Shown here piece by piece: positions 26,350 to 35,303 of a stretch of DNA of 64,000 nucleotides (position 1 is the first letter of the stretch; each line of letters opens with the position of its first letter). Where the stretch lies: contig NZ_QJKB01000004.1 in assembly GCF_003201815.1 (NCBI RefSeq), forward strand, positions 1 to 64,000, read 5' to 3'. The notes beneath the pieces are model-generated. The model saw only the letters and a program-made list of their open reading frames with translations, was not told the origin of the DNA and did no database searches. The stretch comes from Undibacterium pigrum (GTDB lineage: Bacteria; Pseudomonadota; Gammaproteobacteria; Burkholderiales; Burkholderiaceae_D). The position numbers and the translations under genes were made by a program.

Positions 26350-27426
26350 TTATGCTGGCACTGCAGTATGTTTGAACAAGATATCTATATGGTCTACGCC
26401 CATGTCTTTGTAGTAGTCCATGACCTTGGCAACATCATTGCCTGCTTCAAACAATTCGCCATTCTTTTGGATGATGGCAGCGGTATAGCCCAGGTCGAAT
26501 AAAAACCGCAGATAGGTAGGACCATCATTGCCGCCAGTCAGTGGCATGAAGTCCGGGCTGAATTCACTGACGATAACCGGACGCCATTTTTCCACCAGCC
26601 GTCTGGCTCCCAGCAGAGCGCGGTATTCAAAACCTTCGATGTCAATTTTGATGAAATCAATTTTTCTGTCCGCAGGAATAAGATTATCCAGTGGCATGCA
26701 GGCGACGACCGTGCTTTTCATCAATGTCTGCTGATCTTCCGACAAATGGGCTGTCGTGCCATTGCTGTAGGAACTGTTCAGGCTCAGTATGTCAAAATCT
26801 TCGCCAGCCGCGCTATTGATGATCTTGATATTCTTGAAGCCATTTTCCCTTTTGCTGAGTTCTATGAATTTGACATTGTTGGTATTCGGCTCAACCGCAT
26901 AAACCACGCCCGTTTCACCCGCCAGGGATGCGGCTATCATGCTGAAGTAACCAATATTGGCACCTATGTCGAGCACGCCCATGCCAGCCTGAACATGGTC
27001 CTTGAAGACTTTTGTCACATGCGGCTCGTACTCGCCATGTATCAGCGGCATTCCCAGGTCCAGGTCTTCCGGATCGACAAACATGCTCAAGCCACCGATG
27101 CTGACTAGCTGAATCCCACCAGCATCACGCTTGATCGCCAGTTTTTCCTGCCTTTGGGCGAATTCCAGCGAATTCAGATAAGAAGCGACGACGGCATCAA
27201 GGGGTTTGCCAGCCTGAGCGCCATGGCCTGGCCATTCTTCAGGATTAGGTGAGCGGCCCAGAATCAGGCGAAAGCAATGGAAAATGTCTTCAGTCGTGGT
27301 GTGCTCACTGTAGGCCCAGTCGCCAAATTTTGTAATGGGGTTGGCTCCAACATGCATTGCAGGTGCTACTTGTTGAACTGGCGCAGCTGCGGCTGGGGCG
27401 GGTTTGGAGAATAGTTTCCTGAGCAT
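26350..27426 (-). CDS. FkbM-family methyltransferase with DUF4214-like N-terminus
   Basis: This 358-residue protein has an Ala/Pro-rich start, then a helical segment like DUF4214 (FHCFRLILGRSPNPEEW near 51-65). A Rossmann methyltransferase follows, with motif I VLDIGANIGYFSM near 151-163, VEPNTNN and IKIDIEGFEYRAL typical of FkbM. FkbM enzymes O-methylate sugars or small molecules, so it may decorate a glycan. It is convergent with the AlgJ-like gene, 20 bases apart, and a CATACTGCA/TGCAGTATG inverted repeat (26336-26370) spans the junction. Confidence 0.85.
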   Translation of the reverse strand: MLRKLFSKPAPAAAAPVQQVAPAMHVGANPITKFGDWAYSEHTTTEDIFHCFRLILGRSPNPEEWPGHGAQAGKPLDAVVASYLNSLEFAQRQEKLAIKRDAGGIQLVSIGGLSMFVDPEDLDLGMPLIHGEYEPHVTKVFKDHVQAGMGVLDIGANIGYFSMIAASLAGETGVVYAVEPNTNNVKFIELSKRENGFKNIKIINSAAGEDFDILSLNSSYSNGTTAHLSEDQQTLMKSTVVACMPLDNLIPADRKIDFIKIDIEGFEYRALLGARRLVEKWRPVIVSEFSPDFMPLTGGNDGPTYLRFLFDLGYTAAIIQKNGELFEAGNDVAKVMDYYKDMGVDHIDILFKHTAVPA

Positions 27427-27762
27427 TGTCTGATCTTTGTACTGTTAAGTGAGGGCTGGCAAGCTTCGATTATAAACTGAGTCTTCAGTCCATTCCCAAG
27501 TGCTTATTGGTTGGTGTTACTTGACTTCGGTTTGCTCGGGCACCGTGATTGCCCAGAGCAAAGCTAAGGTCTTCGCTCTCAGTAAAAGCTGAACTGCTAC
27601 TAACAGCCCGCCCTTTTCATTTCTGTTTGTCCTACAAATCCGCGGTCCGGTGTCCTATATCTGAGGTCCGGGGGCGCTGCTACGATACTTACATGCCTCT
27701 GAATTAGTGTTTCAAATACAAAAAAGGCTAATCAGTTCATTTACTTACATAAGGGAAATATC
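27427..27762. promoter_or_regulatory. Upstream region of the stress block, paired GTCCTAYA motifs
   Basis: These 336 bases hold no gene. GTCCTACA (27629-27636) and GTCCTATA (27652-27659) are direct repeats 23 bases apart, about 105-135 bases upstream of the next start. The same core in reverse (TGTAGGA) recurs in other spacers up to 38.2 kb. Confidence 0.45.
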
Positions 27763-28299
27763 ATGAAAAAAGCATTCACTATCTTAATGATTTCTGCCGG
27801 TCTGATCGCCAATTCCAGTTTTGCTGCAGACGTGGCAAAAGCAAATTTCAAAGCAACAGAAGAACGTGCAGAAGCTGATTACAAAGTTTCCAAAGCCAAA
27901 TGTGATGCCTTGAAAGACAATGCAAAAGACATTTGCGTAGAAGAAGCCAAGGTTGTCCGTACACGTGCCAAGGCTCAGGCGCTGGTATCCTACGAGAACA
28001 CTGCCAAGAACCATGTCAAGGCAGCCACCGATGTTGCTGATGCTGAGTATGCACTGGCCGCTGAAAAATGTGACGACAAGTCCGGCAATGACAAAGATGT
28101 GTGCAAAAAAGAAGCCAAGGCCGCACAAAAAATAGCGATTGCCGATGCTAAAGCTGGCAAGAAAATTTTTGATGCCAAAGTCGACGCAGCGACTACTGCC
28201 AATGATGCCAACTACAAAGTAGCGGTAGAGAAATGTGATCCTATGTCTGGGGCAGCCAAAGACGCTTGCATTACTGCTGCAAAAAATCAGTATAAATAA
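27763..28299 (+). CDS. Periplasmic protein with three Cys-x10-Cys repeats
   Basis: This 178-residue protein has a signal peptide ending after SSFAA (about residue 21). The mature part is Lys/Ala/Asp-rich and helical, built from three repeats about 55 residues apart. Each has the form D-x-Y-x(6)-KCD-x(6-7)-KD-x-C-x(3)-AK, with pairs C47/C58, C103/C114 and C158/C169. The pairs probably form three disulfide-closed hairpins. Similar Burkholderiales proteins are sometimes labelled TolA-like because of composition. Function is unknown. AAGGGAAA precedes the ATG. It opens the stress block. Confidence 0.8.
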   Translation: MKKAFTILMISAGLIANSSFAADVAKANFKATEERAEADYKVSKAKCDALKDNAKDICVEEAKVVRTRAKAQALVSYENTAKNHVKAATDVADAEYALAAEKCDDKSGNDKDVCKKEAKAAQKIAIADAKAGKKIFDAKVDAATTANDANYKVAVEKCDPMSGAAKDACITAAKNQYK

Positions 28300-28481
28300 T
28301 GCTGAAATAAATACTCTGGCTTTATCCTCGGTATTCGCAGTATCCGCAGGCTGGTTTCGCGCCGCTGTTACCAGCTTGCTGTTTCATGTTGTTCTTGTAC
28401 TCAAGCTGGCACCCCTAAAAACCAAAGCAAGTTCCTCGTCTGGAATATAACCAGATGAAACCCTCACCAAGGAGTTTTAAA

Positions 28482-28796
28482 ATGAATAGCTTCATAAAAA
28501 AAATCACGGGCATTTTTCTGGCAGGTATGATGATGATCATGGTTGGTTGTGCTTCAACTGCCAAACAAGAGAGTGCTGGCGAGTATATTGATGACACCGT
28601 CATCACCACCAAAGTAAAAGCCGCTATCGTCAATGAGCCTACATTGAAGGCAACTGAAATCAATGTTGAAACCTACAAAGGCGTCGTTCAACTGAGTGGT
28701 TTTGTTGCTGATCCTGCCTCTTCTAGCAAAGCAGTGAGTGTAACCAGTGGCATTAAAGGCGTGAAATCTGTTAAAAACGATATCCGCGTCAAGTAA
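28482..28796 (+). CDS. BON-domain lipoprotein
   Basis: This 104-residue lipoprotein has lipobox MVGC near residue 22 and a single BON domain (about 38-104, DDTVITTKVKAAI, then INVETYKGVVQLSGFV). BON proteins such as OsmY and DolP bind phospholipid and protect the envelope. ATG 28482 has AAGGAG 7 bases upstream. An earlier in-frame ATG (28455) lacks one. A stem-loop follows. Confidence 0.88.
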   Translation: MNSFIKKITGIFLAGMMMIMVGCASTAKQESAGEYIDDTVITTKVKAAIVNEPTLKATEINVETYKGVVQLSGFVADPASSSKAVSVTSGIKGVKSVKNDIRVK

Positions 28797-28805
28797 TGCA
28801 CTTGC

Positions 28806-28836
28806 GGCATGAGCAGACTCTGATTCTGCTCATGCC
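28806..28836 (+). terminator. Stem-loop after the BON gene
   Basis: The 12-base arms GGCATGAGCAGA/TCTGCTCATGCC flank a 7-base loop. No T-run follows, so it may be an mRNA end-protector rather than a classic terminator. Short tandem copies of AGCTCATGTC come next (28837-28856). Confidence 0.6.
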
Positions 28837-28962
28837 AGCTCATGTCAGCTCATGTCAGTTTATGCTAATTCATAGCATCTCGCGCCGCGATAAAATCGGC
28901 AGTCCAAAGACCAAACTTGTCTTTTCCACGTCGTGTTAAGACAAGCCTCCCAGGAGTAGTTT

Positions 28963-29376
28963 ATGCAATCGAATACTATCGCTACCAAAACAAATTCTGC
29001 GCTGGAAGCGGCCAATAATTTAGCAAGCCATGTCGGCAGTTCAGTCGGCAATGTCATCGGTGTCACCAAAGAGGCTGGTAAACAAATCAGCTCTGCAGCT
29101 CAGGATGAAATACAAAATCTCAAAGCTGACCTGGATGAACTGGTTGCACGTATCCCGTCCTTGTCCGACGTTGATCTTAATGCAGCCAAAGCGGCGTTGC
29201 TGGAAAAATTTGTCAATGCCAGAGATGCTGCGCTGGATGCAACAGCCGACGTACGTACCCAAATCAATGATGGTGTCGATACAGTAGGCAATTATGTAAA
29301 AGAACGACCCCTGCAGTCCGTGGCAGCAGTAGCTGGAGTGGGTATTTTGATCGGTTACCTGCTCGCAAAAAAATAG
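28963..29376 (+). CDS. DUF883 (ElaB/YqjD) membrane-anchored protein
   Basis: This 137-residue helical protein has a central coiled-coil-like region (about 45-105). Its C-terminus is VKERPLQSVAAVAGVGILIG with a final TM helix, the standard ElaB/YqjD form. In E. coli, YqjD anchors ribosomes to the inner membrane in stationary phase. CCAGGAG stands upstream of the ATG. The next two genes are YqjE- and YqjK-like, the same order as E. coli yqjDEK. Confidence 0.88.
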   Translation: MQSNTIATKTNSALEAANNLASHVGSSVGNVIGVTKEAGKQISSAAQDEIQNLKADLDELVARIPSLSDVDLNAAKAALLEKFVNARDAALDATADVRTQINDGVDTVGNYVKERPLQSVAAVAGVGILIGYLLAKK

Positions 29377-29424
29377 CCTTGCGTCAGTCGCAAAGCACAT
29401 GAGCTGTTGAATGCGACCTTGCGG

Positions 29425-29446
29425 GTGCCGGCGTAAGCGCCGGCAC
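29425..29446 (+). terminator. GC-rich hairpin between DUF883 and YqjE-like genes
   Basis: A perfect 9-base stem GTGCCGGCG/CGCCGGCAC with a 4-base loop is followed by TTTG. It may partly end the upstream message or stabilise its 3' end. Confidence 0.6.
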
Positions 29447-29490
29447 TTTGCATTTCACCTTCCGGAAATTTCCTCTCTTTGGAGAATCTT

Positions 29491-29859
29491 GTGTTCGAAA
29501 CCATCGATAAAGCCAGGCAGATTGCCGTCATTGGCCTAGACCGCATCGTTGATTACCTGGAATTGCTACGCATAGAAATTGATATCCAGCGTCATGATGT
29601 CAGTGTTCGCTTGTTAAGCCTGGCTGCAAGTCTGTTTTTTGTGCTGATGGCCGGATTTTTCCTTGGACTGGCAATTATCGTGACTTACTGGGACAGCAGT
29701 TACCGCATCGTGGCCGCATGGTCAGTAGCTGGCGTATATATATTGCTGGCGCTGTTTGCATTCTGGAGAGCTCGTCAACACCTCGCTGCTCCGCCCATGT
29801 TTGCCACGCTCAAACAAGAAATGCAGGATGACATCAAGATGCTCAAGGACTTGTTATGA
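29491..29859 (+). CDS. YqjE-like (phage-holin 3_6 family) membrane protein
   Basis: This 122-residue protein has two TM helices (about 40-65 and 72-95) and polar termini, matching the YqjE family (PF07332). GTG 29491 is the start, with GGAGAA 5 bases upstream. The TTG at 29479 overlaps that ribosome site. Its last codons overlap the next gene by 4 bases (ATGA). Confidence 0.82.
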   Translation: MFETIDKARQIAVIGLDRIVDYLELLRIEIDIQRHDVSVRLLSLAASLFFVLMAGFFLGLAIIVTYWDSSYRIVAAWSVAGVYILLALFAFWRARQHLAAPPMFATLKQEMQDDIKMLKDLL

Positions 29860-30257
29860 ACGCTTCTTTGCAGGAACTCGAAAAAGAAAAACAGGCTGTG
29901 CTCGACCGCTTGCGTCATAGCCGCAAAAAAATGCGCATGCAGTTTCCATCAGCATCAGATGAGGGCAGGGAAGATGGCGCTGCTGGCAATGAAGGGCGTG
30001 TAGGCGGTTTTCCGCATAGTCACTTGATGCAATTGATTACCGCGCATCCAGGCTGGGTACTGGCAGGCACCGCCATCTTGCTGGCGATAGGACCGCGCAA
30101 AGTGATCAAGGCTGGTTTTGACACTGGCGTTACGCTGTTGACTACAGTAATAGCCAGTAAAGAAGTCAGACATATATTCAGCCAGATGGTGCCGCAATTA
30201 TTGCCATATCTAATGCAATTCTTTAGTTCCTCGCAATCACGCGACAGCCAGACGTGA
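29856..30257 (+). CDS. YqjK-like small membrane protein
   Basis: This 133-residue protein begins with a charged coiled-coil stretch (LQELEKEKQAVLDRLRHSRK), then a Gly-rich linker. A hydrophobic segment follows (about 65-85). It overlaps the YqjE-like gene by ATGA, so translation is coupled. Place and size fit YqjK, though sequence similarity is weak. A terminator follows. Confidence 0.7.
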   Translation: MNASLQELEKEKQAVLDRLRHSRKKMRMQFPSASDEGREDGAAGNEGRVGGFPHSHLMQLITAHPGWVLAGTAILLAIGPRKVIKAGFDTGVTLLTTVIASKEVRHIFSQMVPQLLPYLMQFFSSSQSRDSQT

Positions 30258-30267
30258 TTGCCTTGCG

Positions 30268-30309
30268 CTCCACAGTCAGTAAATCATGCTGATTGTGGAG
30301 TTTTTTTTC
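30268..30309 (+). terminator. Rho-independent terminator after the yqjDEK-like set
   Basis: The stem CTCCACA-GTCAG/CTGAT-TGTGGAG is followed by eight T residues (30301-30308). Confidence 0.85.
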
Positions 30310-30487
30310 CTTAGGTTCGCTAGCGTACCGAATTAATTTCACTTTTTACTTAAACTGGTCTCACTTCAAAGGAATACATGTCCAACTTGAAGTAGCAATA
30401 TGAATTAGCAACATCAAGTAACAACGTGAAGTAAACCATGCAATACCAACTTTCTACGCAAGTAGACTTTCATAAAGGAGTTTCACC

Positions 30488-30670
30488 ATGAATTCAGATC
30501 AAGTCAAAGGCGCAGCGAAAAAAGTCGCAGGTAAAGTCCAGGAAGAAGCTGGCAAGCTGGTCGGCAGCAAAGAGCAGCAAATCAAAGGCGCTGCAAAGCA
30601 AGTTGAAGGTAGTGTGCTAAAAGGCTTTGGTAATTTGAAAGAAGCACTCAAAGACAATCAAAAGCACTAA
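30488..30670 (+). CDS. CsbD-family stress protein
   Basis: This 60-residue hydrophilic protein has the CsbD pattern: MNSDQVKGAAKKVAGKVQEE followed by a second KGAAKQVEG unit. CsbD proteins are induced by general stress. Their molecular role is unknown. AAAGGAG lies 8-9 bases before the ATG. A strong stem-loop follows. Confidence 0.9.
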   Translation: MNSDQVKGAAKKVAGKVQEEAGKLVGSKEQQIKGAAKQVEGSVLKGFGNLKEALKDNQKH

Positions 30671-30681
30671 TTGTCTGCTAC

Positions 30682-30726
30682 TTTCCGGACTGTTGCGCCA
30701 TCCTGGGTGGCGCAAAAGTCCGGAAA
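30682..30726 (+). terminator. Long stem-loop after csbD-like gene
   Basis: The outer arms TTTCCGGAC/GTCCGGAAA and inner arms TTGCGCCA/TGGCGCAA surround a 7-base loop. There is no T-run beyond ATTCATTT. It may be a terminator or a stability element. Confidence 0.65.
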
Positions 30727-30871
30727 TTCATTTGATGTCAGCTTCGCTTCTCAAGGATGAGATGTGATCACAAATGACAATTACCAATGAGTTTTACCGC
30801 GCATTACCGCATTTTCATATCTCGACATAAACAAGTGCAGTCAAAATAATTAAGACAGGTAGGGAAAAGCG

Positions 30872-32110
30872 ATGGACATGCCTATATCAGATGATCGCAT
30901 TGCAGACGATGCAAAAACCGTGACAAAAAATGAGTCTGTTGTGGAGTATCCTGATGCTGTTGAGATTGACCCCGCCTCCGCAACTGAAGCACAAACCGAT
31001 GCGCAGCCATTATTATTCCCAAGGGTTCATGTTGATGCACGAGGGGTAGCCCTGACTGTCCTGGCGACAATCGCTTTCATTTTTGCCCTGCGTGCAGCAC
31101 AACGTTTTTTTATTCCGCTGACCTTCGGCATTTTTATTGCCTACACCCTGTCTCCCCTGGTAGATGCACTGCAACGCTGGCGCATGCCGCGTGCGCTTGC
31201 CACTACTATCGTCATGATCAGCATGCTGACCATATTCGTGACGCAGATCAGTTCATTACATACAGAATTTGATGCCATTCTCGATCAGTTGCCAGTAGCC
31301 ACCCGTAAGTTTTCCAATGAAATGAGCAAGCTGCAATATGGCCAGGGCGGCTTGATGCAAAAAATGCAGACGGCGGCGACAGAGATAGAAAAAGCAACCA
31401 GTCAGGCGACAACCGGTGTGCCACAGAATGTGAAAAAGACTGTGGTCAATGAAACCCCGGTTCTTAAATTGCGCGAATTATTATTGGCTGGCTCACTCGG
31501 TATCATGGATTTGCTGGGGCAGACAGTCATGATGCTGTTTCTGATTTTCTTCCTGCTACTCTCCGGCGATAAATTCAAACGCAAGCTGGTCAAGATTACC
31601 GGGCCTTCACTGACACAAAAGCGTGTGACAGTGCAAATACTGAGCAAGATCAATACTTCGGTGCAGCAATACATGTTCATGCTCCTGGTTACCAACGGCT
31701 TGCTGGCCTTGCTGACCTGGATAGCTTTTCATCTTATAGGACTGGAAAACGCCGGGGCCTGGGCGGTTACCGCTGGCTTGCTGCATATCATTCCTTATTT
31801 TGGTTCCATTCTGATGGCATTAGCGGCCTTCCTGATCGCCTATGTGCAGTTTGGTACTATCTCCATGGCTTTGCTGGTGGCAGGTGTTTCCATGGCGATT
31901 GCAACGATGGTGGGGATGCTGGTCACGACATGGATGACGGGCCGCATTACCCGCATGAATGCAGCAGCGGTGTTTATTTCCCTGCTGTTCTGGGGCTGGT
32001 TATGGGGTGCCTGGGGCTTGTTGCTGGGTGTGCCTATTATCGTGATTGTGAAAGTGGTTTCTGAGCATGTCGATGGCATGCAAGCTGTTGCAGAGTTATT
32101 GAGTGAGTAA
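30872..32110 (+). CDS. AI-2E/PerM family permease
   Basis: This 412-residue protein has an acidic N-terminal tail (about 60 residues) and about seven or eight TM helices. The family patterns FFIPLTFGIFIAYTLSPLVD (about 86-105) and GLLHIIPYFGS (about 307-317) place it in AI-2E transporter family PF01594. Family members include AI-2 exporter TqsA and Na+/H+ antiporter-like PerM, so the substrate cannot be read from sequence. GGTAGGG lies upstream of the ATG. A bidirectional terminator follows. Confidence 0.87.
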   Translation: MDMPISDDRIADDAKTVTKNESVVEYPDAVEIDPASATEAQTDAQPLLFPRVHVDARGVALTVLATIAFIFALRAAQRFFIPLTFGIFIAYTLSPLVDALQRWRMPRALATTIVMISMLTIFVTQISSLHTEFDAILDQLPVATRKFSNEMSKLQYGQGGLMQKMQTAATEIEKATSQATTGVPQNVKKTVVNETPVLKLRELLLAGSLGIMDLLGQTVMMLFLIFFLLLSGDKFKRKLVKITGPSLTQKRVTVQILSKINTSVQQYMFMLLVTNGLLALLTWIAFHLIGLENAGAWAVTAGLLHIIPYFGSILMALAAFLIAYVQFGTISMALLVAGVSMAIATMVGMLVTTWMTGRITRMNAAAVFISLLFWGWLWGAWGLLLGVPIIVIVKVVSEHVDGMQAVAELLSE

Positions 32111-32166
32111 GCGAATAAGTTAAATATTTATAAGAATTCGGCACAGTATTTTGTGCCCTGCATAAT

Positions 32167-32201
32167 AAAAAAGTCGTTCCATCAAAGGAACGACTTTTTT
32201 T
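32167..32201. terminator. Bidirectional terminator
   Basis: AAAAAAGTCGTTCC pairs with GGAACGACTTTTTTT around a 6-base loop. It serves the AI-2E permease (plus) and the glycine-zipper lipoprotein (minus), which converge here. Confidence 0.9.
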
Positions 32202-32236
32202 GTCAGTATAAGAGTATTGAGTTTAGCTGCCAAATT

Positions 32237-32701
32237 TTAATTACGATAAACGTGATTGTCACTCACATACACACGATTACCTACACGCAGGTCCACGATA
32301 TTGTCCTGCACTATGCTCTGATATACGCCATTGTCCAGACGTACGCTGATTTGATATGCTTCGCGCACTTGCTGGTTGCGATTATTTTTTTCAATATTGT
32401 TACCTACAATAGCGCCGCCAACCACGCCGGCTGCGGTTGCTGCTGCATTACCCAGGCCGCCACCTACCTGGTTACCCAGGATACCGCCTACGACAGCACC
32501 CACTACAGCGCCAGCGCCTGGGCCACGGCTTTCATTTGATACCTGTACTACCTGGATTGATTCAATCACGCCATAGCTGTTTCGCGTCATTTGCGAGGCA
32601 GGGTAACCCGTTGTCACTGAGGGGGAACTGCTGCCGCAACCAGCCAACGCGACAGAGGCGGCAATACTTACAGCGATGGCAGTCTGCTTATAGATATTCA
32701 T
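32237..32701 (-). CDS. Glycine-zipper 2TM outer-membrane lipoprotein (SlyB-like)
   Basis: This 154-residue protein has lipobox VALAGC (Cys22). A Gly/Ala-rich zipper follows (AGAVVGAVVGGILGNQVGG near 63-81, then AGVVGGAIVGNN). The C-terminus is a small beta domain (YQISVRLDNGVYQSIVQ). This matches the SlyB/Pcp family, which stabilises the outer membrane under stress. It is divergent from the Crp/Fnr gene, with a TTGTAGGA-type dyad in the spacer. Confidence 0.88.
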   Translation of the reverse strand: MNIYKQTAIAVSIAASVALAGCGSSSPSVTTGYPASQMTRNSYGVIESIQVVQVSNESRGPGAGAVVGAVVGGILGNQVGGGLGNAAATAAGVVGGAIVGNNIEKNNRNQQVREAYQISVRLDNGVYQSIVQDNIVDLRVGNRVYVSDNHVYRN

Positions 32702-32817
32702 GATGATTCTCCACTGTTGGTGATATGGGAATCCTAGGCTTTGTGCTGAGGCAGGTCGGTGCGATGACGCACTTTAATCGCCCTGAAACGCAAGACATAT
32801 GTAACAAAATTATTCTC

Positions 32818-32837
32818 TTGTAGGAACAGTCCCACAA
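32818..32837. promoter_or_regulatory. TTGTAGGA-n4-TCCCACAA dyad
   Basis: An almost perfect inverted repeat with 8-base arms (one mismatch) lies between the glycine-zipper lipoprotein and the Crp/Fnr regulator, about 115 and 170 bases from their starts. The half-site recurs at 27629, 35515, 38159 and 38192. Size and symmetry would suit a dimeric Crp/Fnr-type regulator. Confidence 0.5.
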
Positions 32838-33009
32838 ACCACAGCGCACTCAGCGTACAACTCGTCGCCAGACTCTCCGATGCCGCCATCACGAATAAAA
32901 AACTAAAGTGTAATCAGTTCGACGGATATCAATTAATGCGGAAAACGCCAGATGTCCAAAGAGAAAAAGCACGGTACAACATTCAATATTTTTGATAAGA
33001 GGCAAAAAA

Positions 33010-33840
33010 ATGAACAGCACTCAGACCCACATTTCCATGACTGCACATCCATCCTTGTCCTCTGGCGGCAGCTTGCATCGCCGGTACTCAGTCAGCTACA
33101 CACCTGCTGCAACATTGCCGATGAATCTTGGTTTGCTTGATGAGCCTATTCAGAATGATATCCTGGCTGCCCTGCCTGAAGATGAACTGGCATTTTTGAT
33201 GCCGCACCTGGAACTCGTTCATCTGCCTTTCGATAAAGAACTGTATGAGTACGGTGCCAAACTCTCCCATGTATATTTTCCTACAACGGCTATCGTAGCG
33301 CTGTTGTATGTGCTGGCAGATGGCGACATTACTGAAATTGGTGTGACTGGACATGAAGGTTTGCTCGGTATTTCTGCCCTGATGAGCGAGCGCGCCACAG
33401 GTACGGCCATGGTGCAATGTGCTGGTGAAGCTTATAAACTCAAAGCCTCAGTCTTGAAAGAAGCCAATGCCAGAGGTGGCAAGCTGCAGCAATTGCTGAT
33501 GCGCTACACCCAGGCTTTGTTTGCACAAATGGCACAAAATTCTGTCTGTGGCCGTCACTATTCGATTGATCAGCAACTGTCTCGCTGGTTGCTTGACCGC
33601 CTTGACCGCCTGCAAGGCAATGAATTAAAAGTGACTCAGGAAATGATCGCCAACATGCTGGGGGTACGTCGCGAAACCGTGACAGAAGCAGCTGGGAAAT
33701 TGCAGCAGGAAGGCTTGATACAGTACAAACGCGGCAACATCACCATGCTTGATCGTGAAGGCCTGGAAATGCATGCTGGCGAATGCTATCGCGTGTCCAA
33801 GCAAGAGTTTGAGCAGATACTTTCAGGCATGGTGCGTTGA
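33010..33840 (+). CDS. Crp/Fnr-family transcription regulator
   Basis: This 276-residue regulator has a cNMP-type beta-roll (about 50-165, YFPTTAIVALLYVLADGDITEIG) and a C-terminal winged helix (about 185-255). The latter has QEMIANMLGVRRETVTEAAG as the recognition helix-turn-helix. There are no N-terminal Cys for an Fe-S cluster, so it is not FNR. Ligand unknown. ATG 33010 has AGAGG 8 bases upstream. The ATA/GTG-like frame upstream is less likely. It lies within the stress genes, and the dyad at 32818 could be its site. Confidence 0.87.
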   Translation: MNSTQTHISMTAHPSLSSGGSLHRRYSVSYTPAATLPMNLGLLDEPIQNDILAALPEDELAFLMPHLELVHLPFDKELYEYGAKLSHVYFPTTAIVALLYVLADGDITEIGVTGHEGLLGISALMSERATGTAMVQCAGEAYKLKASVLKEANARGGKLQQLLMRYTQALFAQMAQNSVCGRHYSIDQQLSRWLLDRLDRLQGNELKVTQEMIANMLGVRRETVTEAAGKLQQEGLIQYKRGNITMLDREGLEMHAGECYRVSKQEFEQILSGMVR

Positions 33841-33881
33841 TCACAAAGTTGATACATCTGCAAAACTTTTAGCACAAACAT

Positions 33882-33923
33882 AAAAAAACTCCCGGGGCTG
33901 GATATCAGCCTTGGGAGTTTTTT
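33882..33923. terminator. Bidirectional terminator
   Basis: AAAAAACTCCCGGGGCTG pairs with CAGCCTTGGGAGTTTTTT around GATAT. It ends the Crp/Fnr gene and the convergent kinase gene. Confidence 0.9.
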
Positions 33924-33938
33924 CATGATGGCGAAGTA

Positions 33939-35303
33939 TCATTCCTTGAAGGGGATAAAAGCCTCCACCGCAGTTCCCTTATTTTTTTCACCTGGCTTGA
34001 CAGAAAAGCTGCCACCCAGGAGCAGGGCGCGCTCACGCATACCCAGTATGCCATGCGTCTTTGGCTTGGCGACTGCATCCTTTTGTATGCCTATGCCATC
34101 ATCAAGTATTTGCAGCCACAAACCCTTATCCATGCGTTTCAGACTGATCTTGACCTCGGTAGCCTGCGCATATTTGATGACGTTATTTAAAGACTCCTGG
34201 GTAATGCGGAACAGAGCGATAGCCCAGGCCGGGTCTATGGTGTCGAAGTCTTCCGTAATATCGGTCACATAACCCAGGCCAGCCATCGCTGTCGCTTCTT
34301 CGCAATAGTGTTGTATGGATGCAGACAAGCCCAGATTATCCAGCATGCTCGGCCGCAAGTCTTCTATGATACGGCGCTTCATATCCACAGTATCGAGCAA
34401 GGCACGCTTTGTCCTTTGCAATTGCTTGGCCAGATCCGGCTCTTTGTTTTTAAGTTTTTCTGTCACCACCGATATATCCATGCTGATCGCTGTCAGGTTG
34501 GAGCCCATCTCATCATGCAGCTCACGCGCCAGCTTGGCCTTTTCTTTTTCCGAGACATTCAGCAAGTGGTGTGACAAGACCGATAATTGCTCGGTACGCT
34601 TTAGCACTGTACTTTCCAGATTGTCGTTGGCGATCTTCAATGCATTTTCTATCCCGCGCTGCTTGTAAAAACTGCGATAGATAAGACGATAGAACAAGAT
34701 CAATACCAGCAGGGCAATGGCGTTGGTCGCCGTACCGAAAAACAGCGCATCCTTGTATTCCTTGTAAAAGCGTTCGCGTCTGCTGACCAGTGCCTCGTTT
34801 TCTTCTTTTTCCATGATGATATCAAGCAGCCGGATTTCATCCATGACTTCTCGACCATCTCCTACCTTGGACAATTCTATGATGCCTGTCAGGCCAAATT
34901 CCTTATATCTTGAAATGCCCAGTTCAAAGATCTTGGCTTTACTGTCATACAGTTTGCGCAATTCTGTCAGGTTCTTCACTTGCGCCGGGCTGTCGCCCAA
35001 TAGTCGCTCAAGCTCCTTGAAATCACTTTCCAGCTTGTTTTTGGCGATATGCCAGGGGCGCAGATAGATTTCATTCCCGGACATAAAGTAGCCACGCAGG
35101 CTGCTCTCAGAGTCCATGATGAGCAGATTGATATTCTTGAGTTTGTCTTTGACACTCCAGGTATGCTCAACCCAGTCATTGTTGCTCTTCAATTTTTCCA
35201 GATTCTGGTACGCAGAATAGGCATTGGCAATCAGGATGACGAGGCAAGTCACAAATAAAACCGTGATATACAAGGGTATGGAAGTCGATGTGGTTTTTTT
35301 CAT
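33939..35303 (-). CDS. CHASE3 sensor histidine kinase (NarX/HisKA_3 type)
   Basis: This 454-residue membrane kinase has TM1 (about 10-30) and a periplasmic CHASE3 domain (about 35-180, DSESSLRGYFMSGNEIYL). TM2 (about 188-208) is followed by a HisKA_3 dimerisation domain with phospho-acceptor H263 (LARELHDEMGSN). A HATPase_c domain follows, with DDGIGIQ and HGILGMRERA. The partner is likely the NarL-type regulator at 36119-36751. The REC-only protein between them is another candidate. AAGGTAG precedes the ATG. CHASE3 ligands are unknown. Confidence 0.9.
   Translation of the reverse strand: MKKTTSTSIPLYITVLFVTCLVILIANAYSAYQNLEKLKSNNDWVEHTWSVKDKLKNINLLIMDSESSLRGYFMSGNEIYLRPWHIAKNKLESDFKELERLLGDSPAQVKNLTELRKLYDSKAKIFELGISRYKEFGLTGIIELSKVGDGREVMDEIRLLDIIMEKEENEALVSRRERFYKEYKDALFFGTATNAIALLVLILFYRLIYRSFYKQRGIENALKIANDNLESTVLKRTEQLSVLSHHLLNVSEKEKAKLARELHDEMGSNLTAISMDISVVTEKLKNKEPDLAKQLQRTKRALLDTVDMKRRIIEDLRPSMLDNLGLSASIQHYCEEATAMAGLGYVTDITEDFDTIDPAWAIALFRITQESLNNVIKYAQATEVKISLKRMDKGLWLQILDDGIGIQKDAVAKPKTHGILGMRERALLLGGSFSVKPGEKNKGTAVEAFIPFKE

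Noticed and set aside
26336..26370. Inverted repeat CATACTGCA/TGCAGTATG as a dedicated terminator
   Set aside because: The loop is 17 bases, the arm lies in the FkbM coding end and no T-run follows; recorded only as a possible convergent stop.
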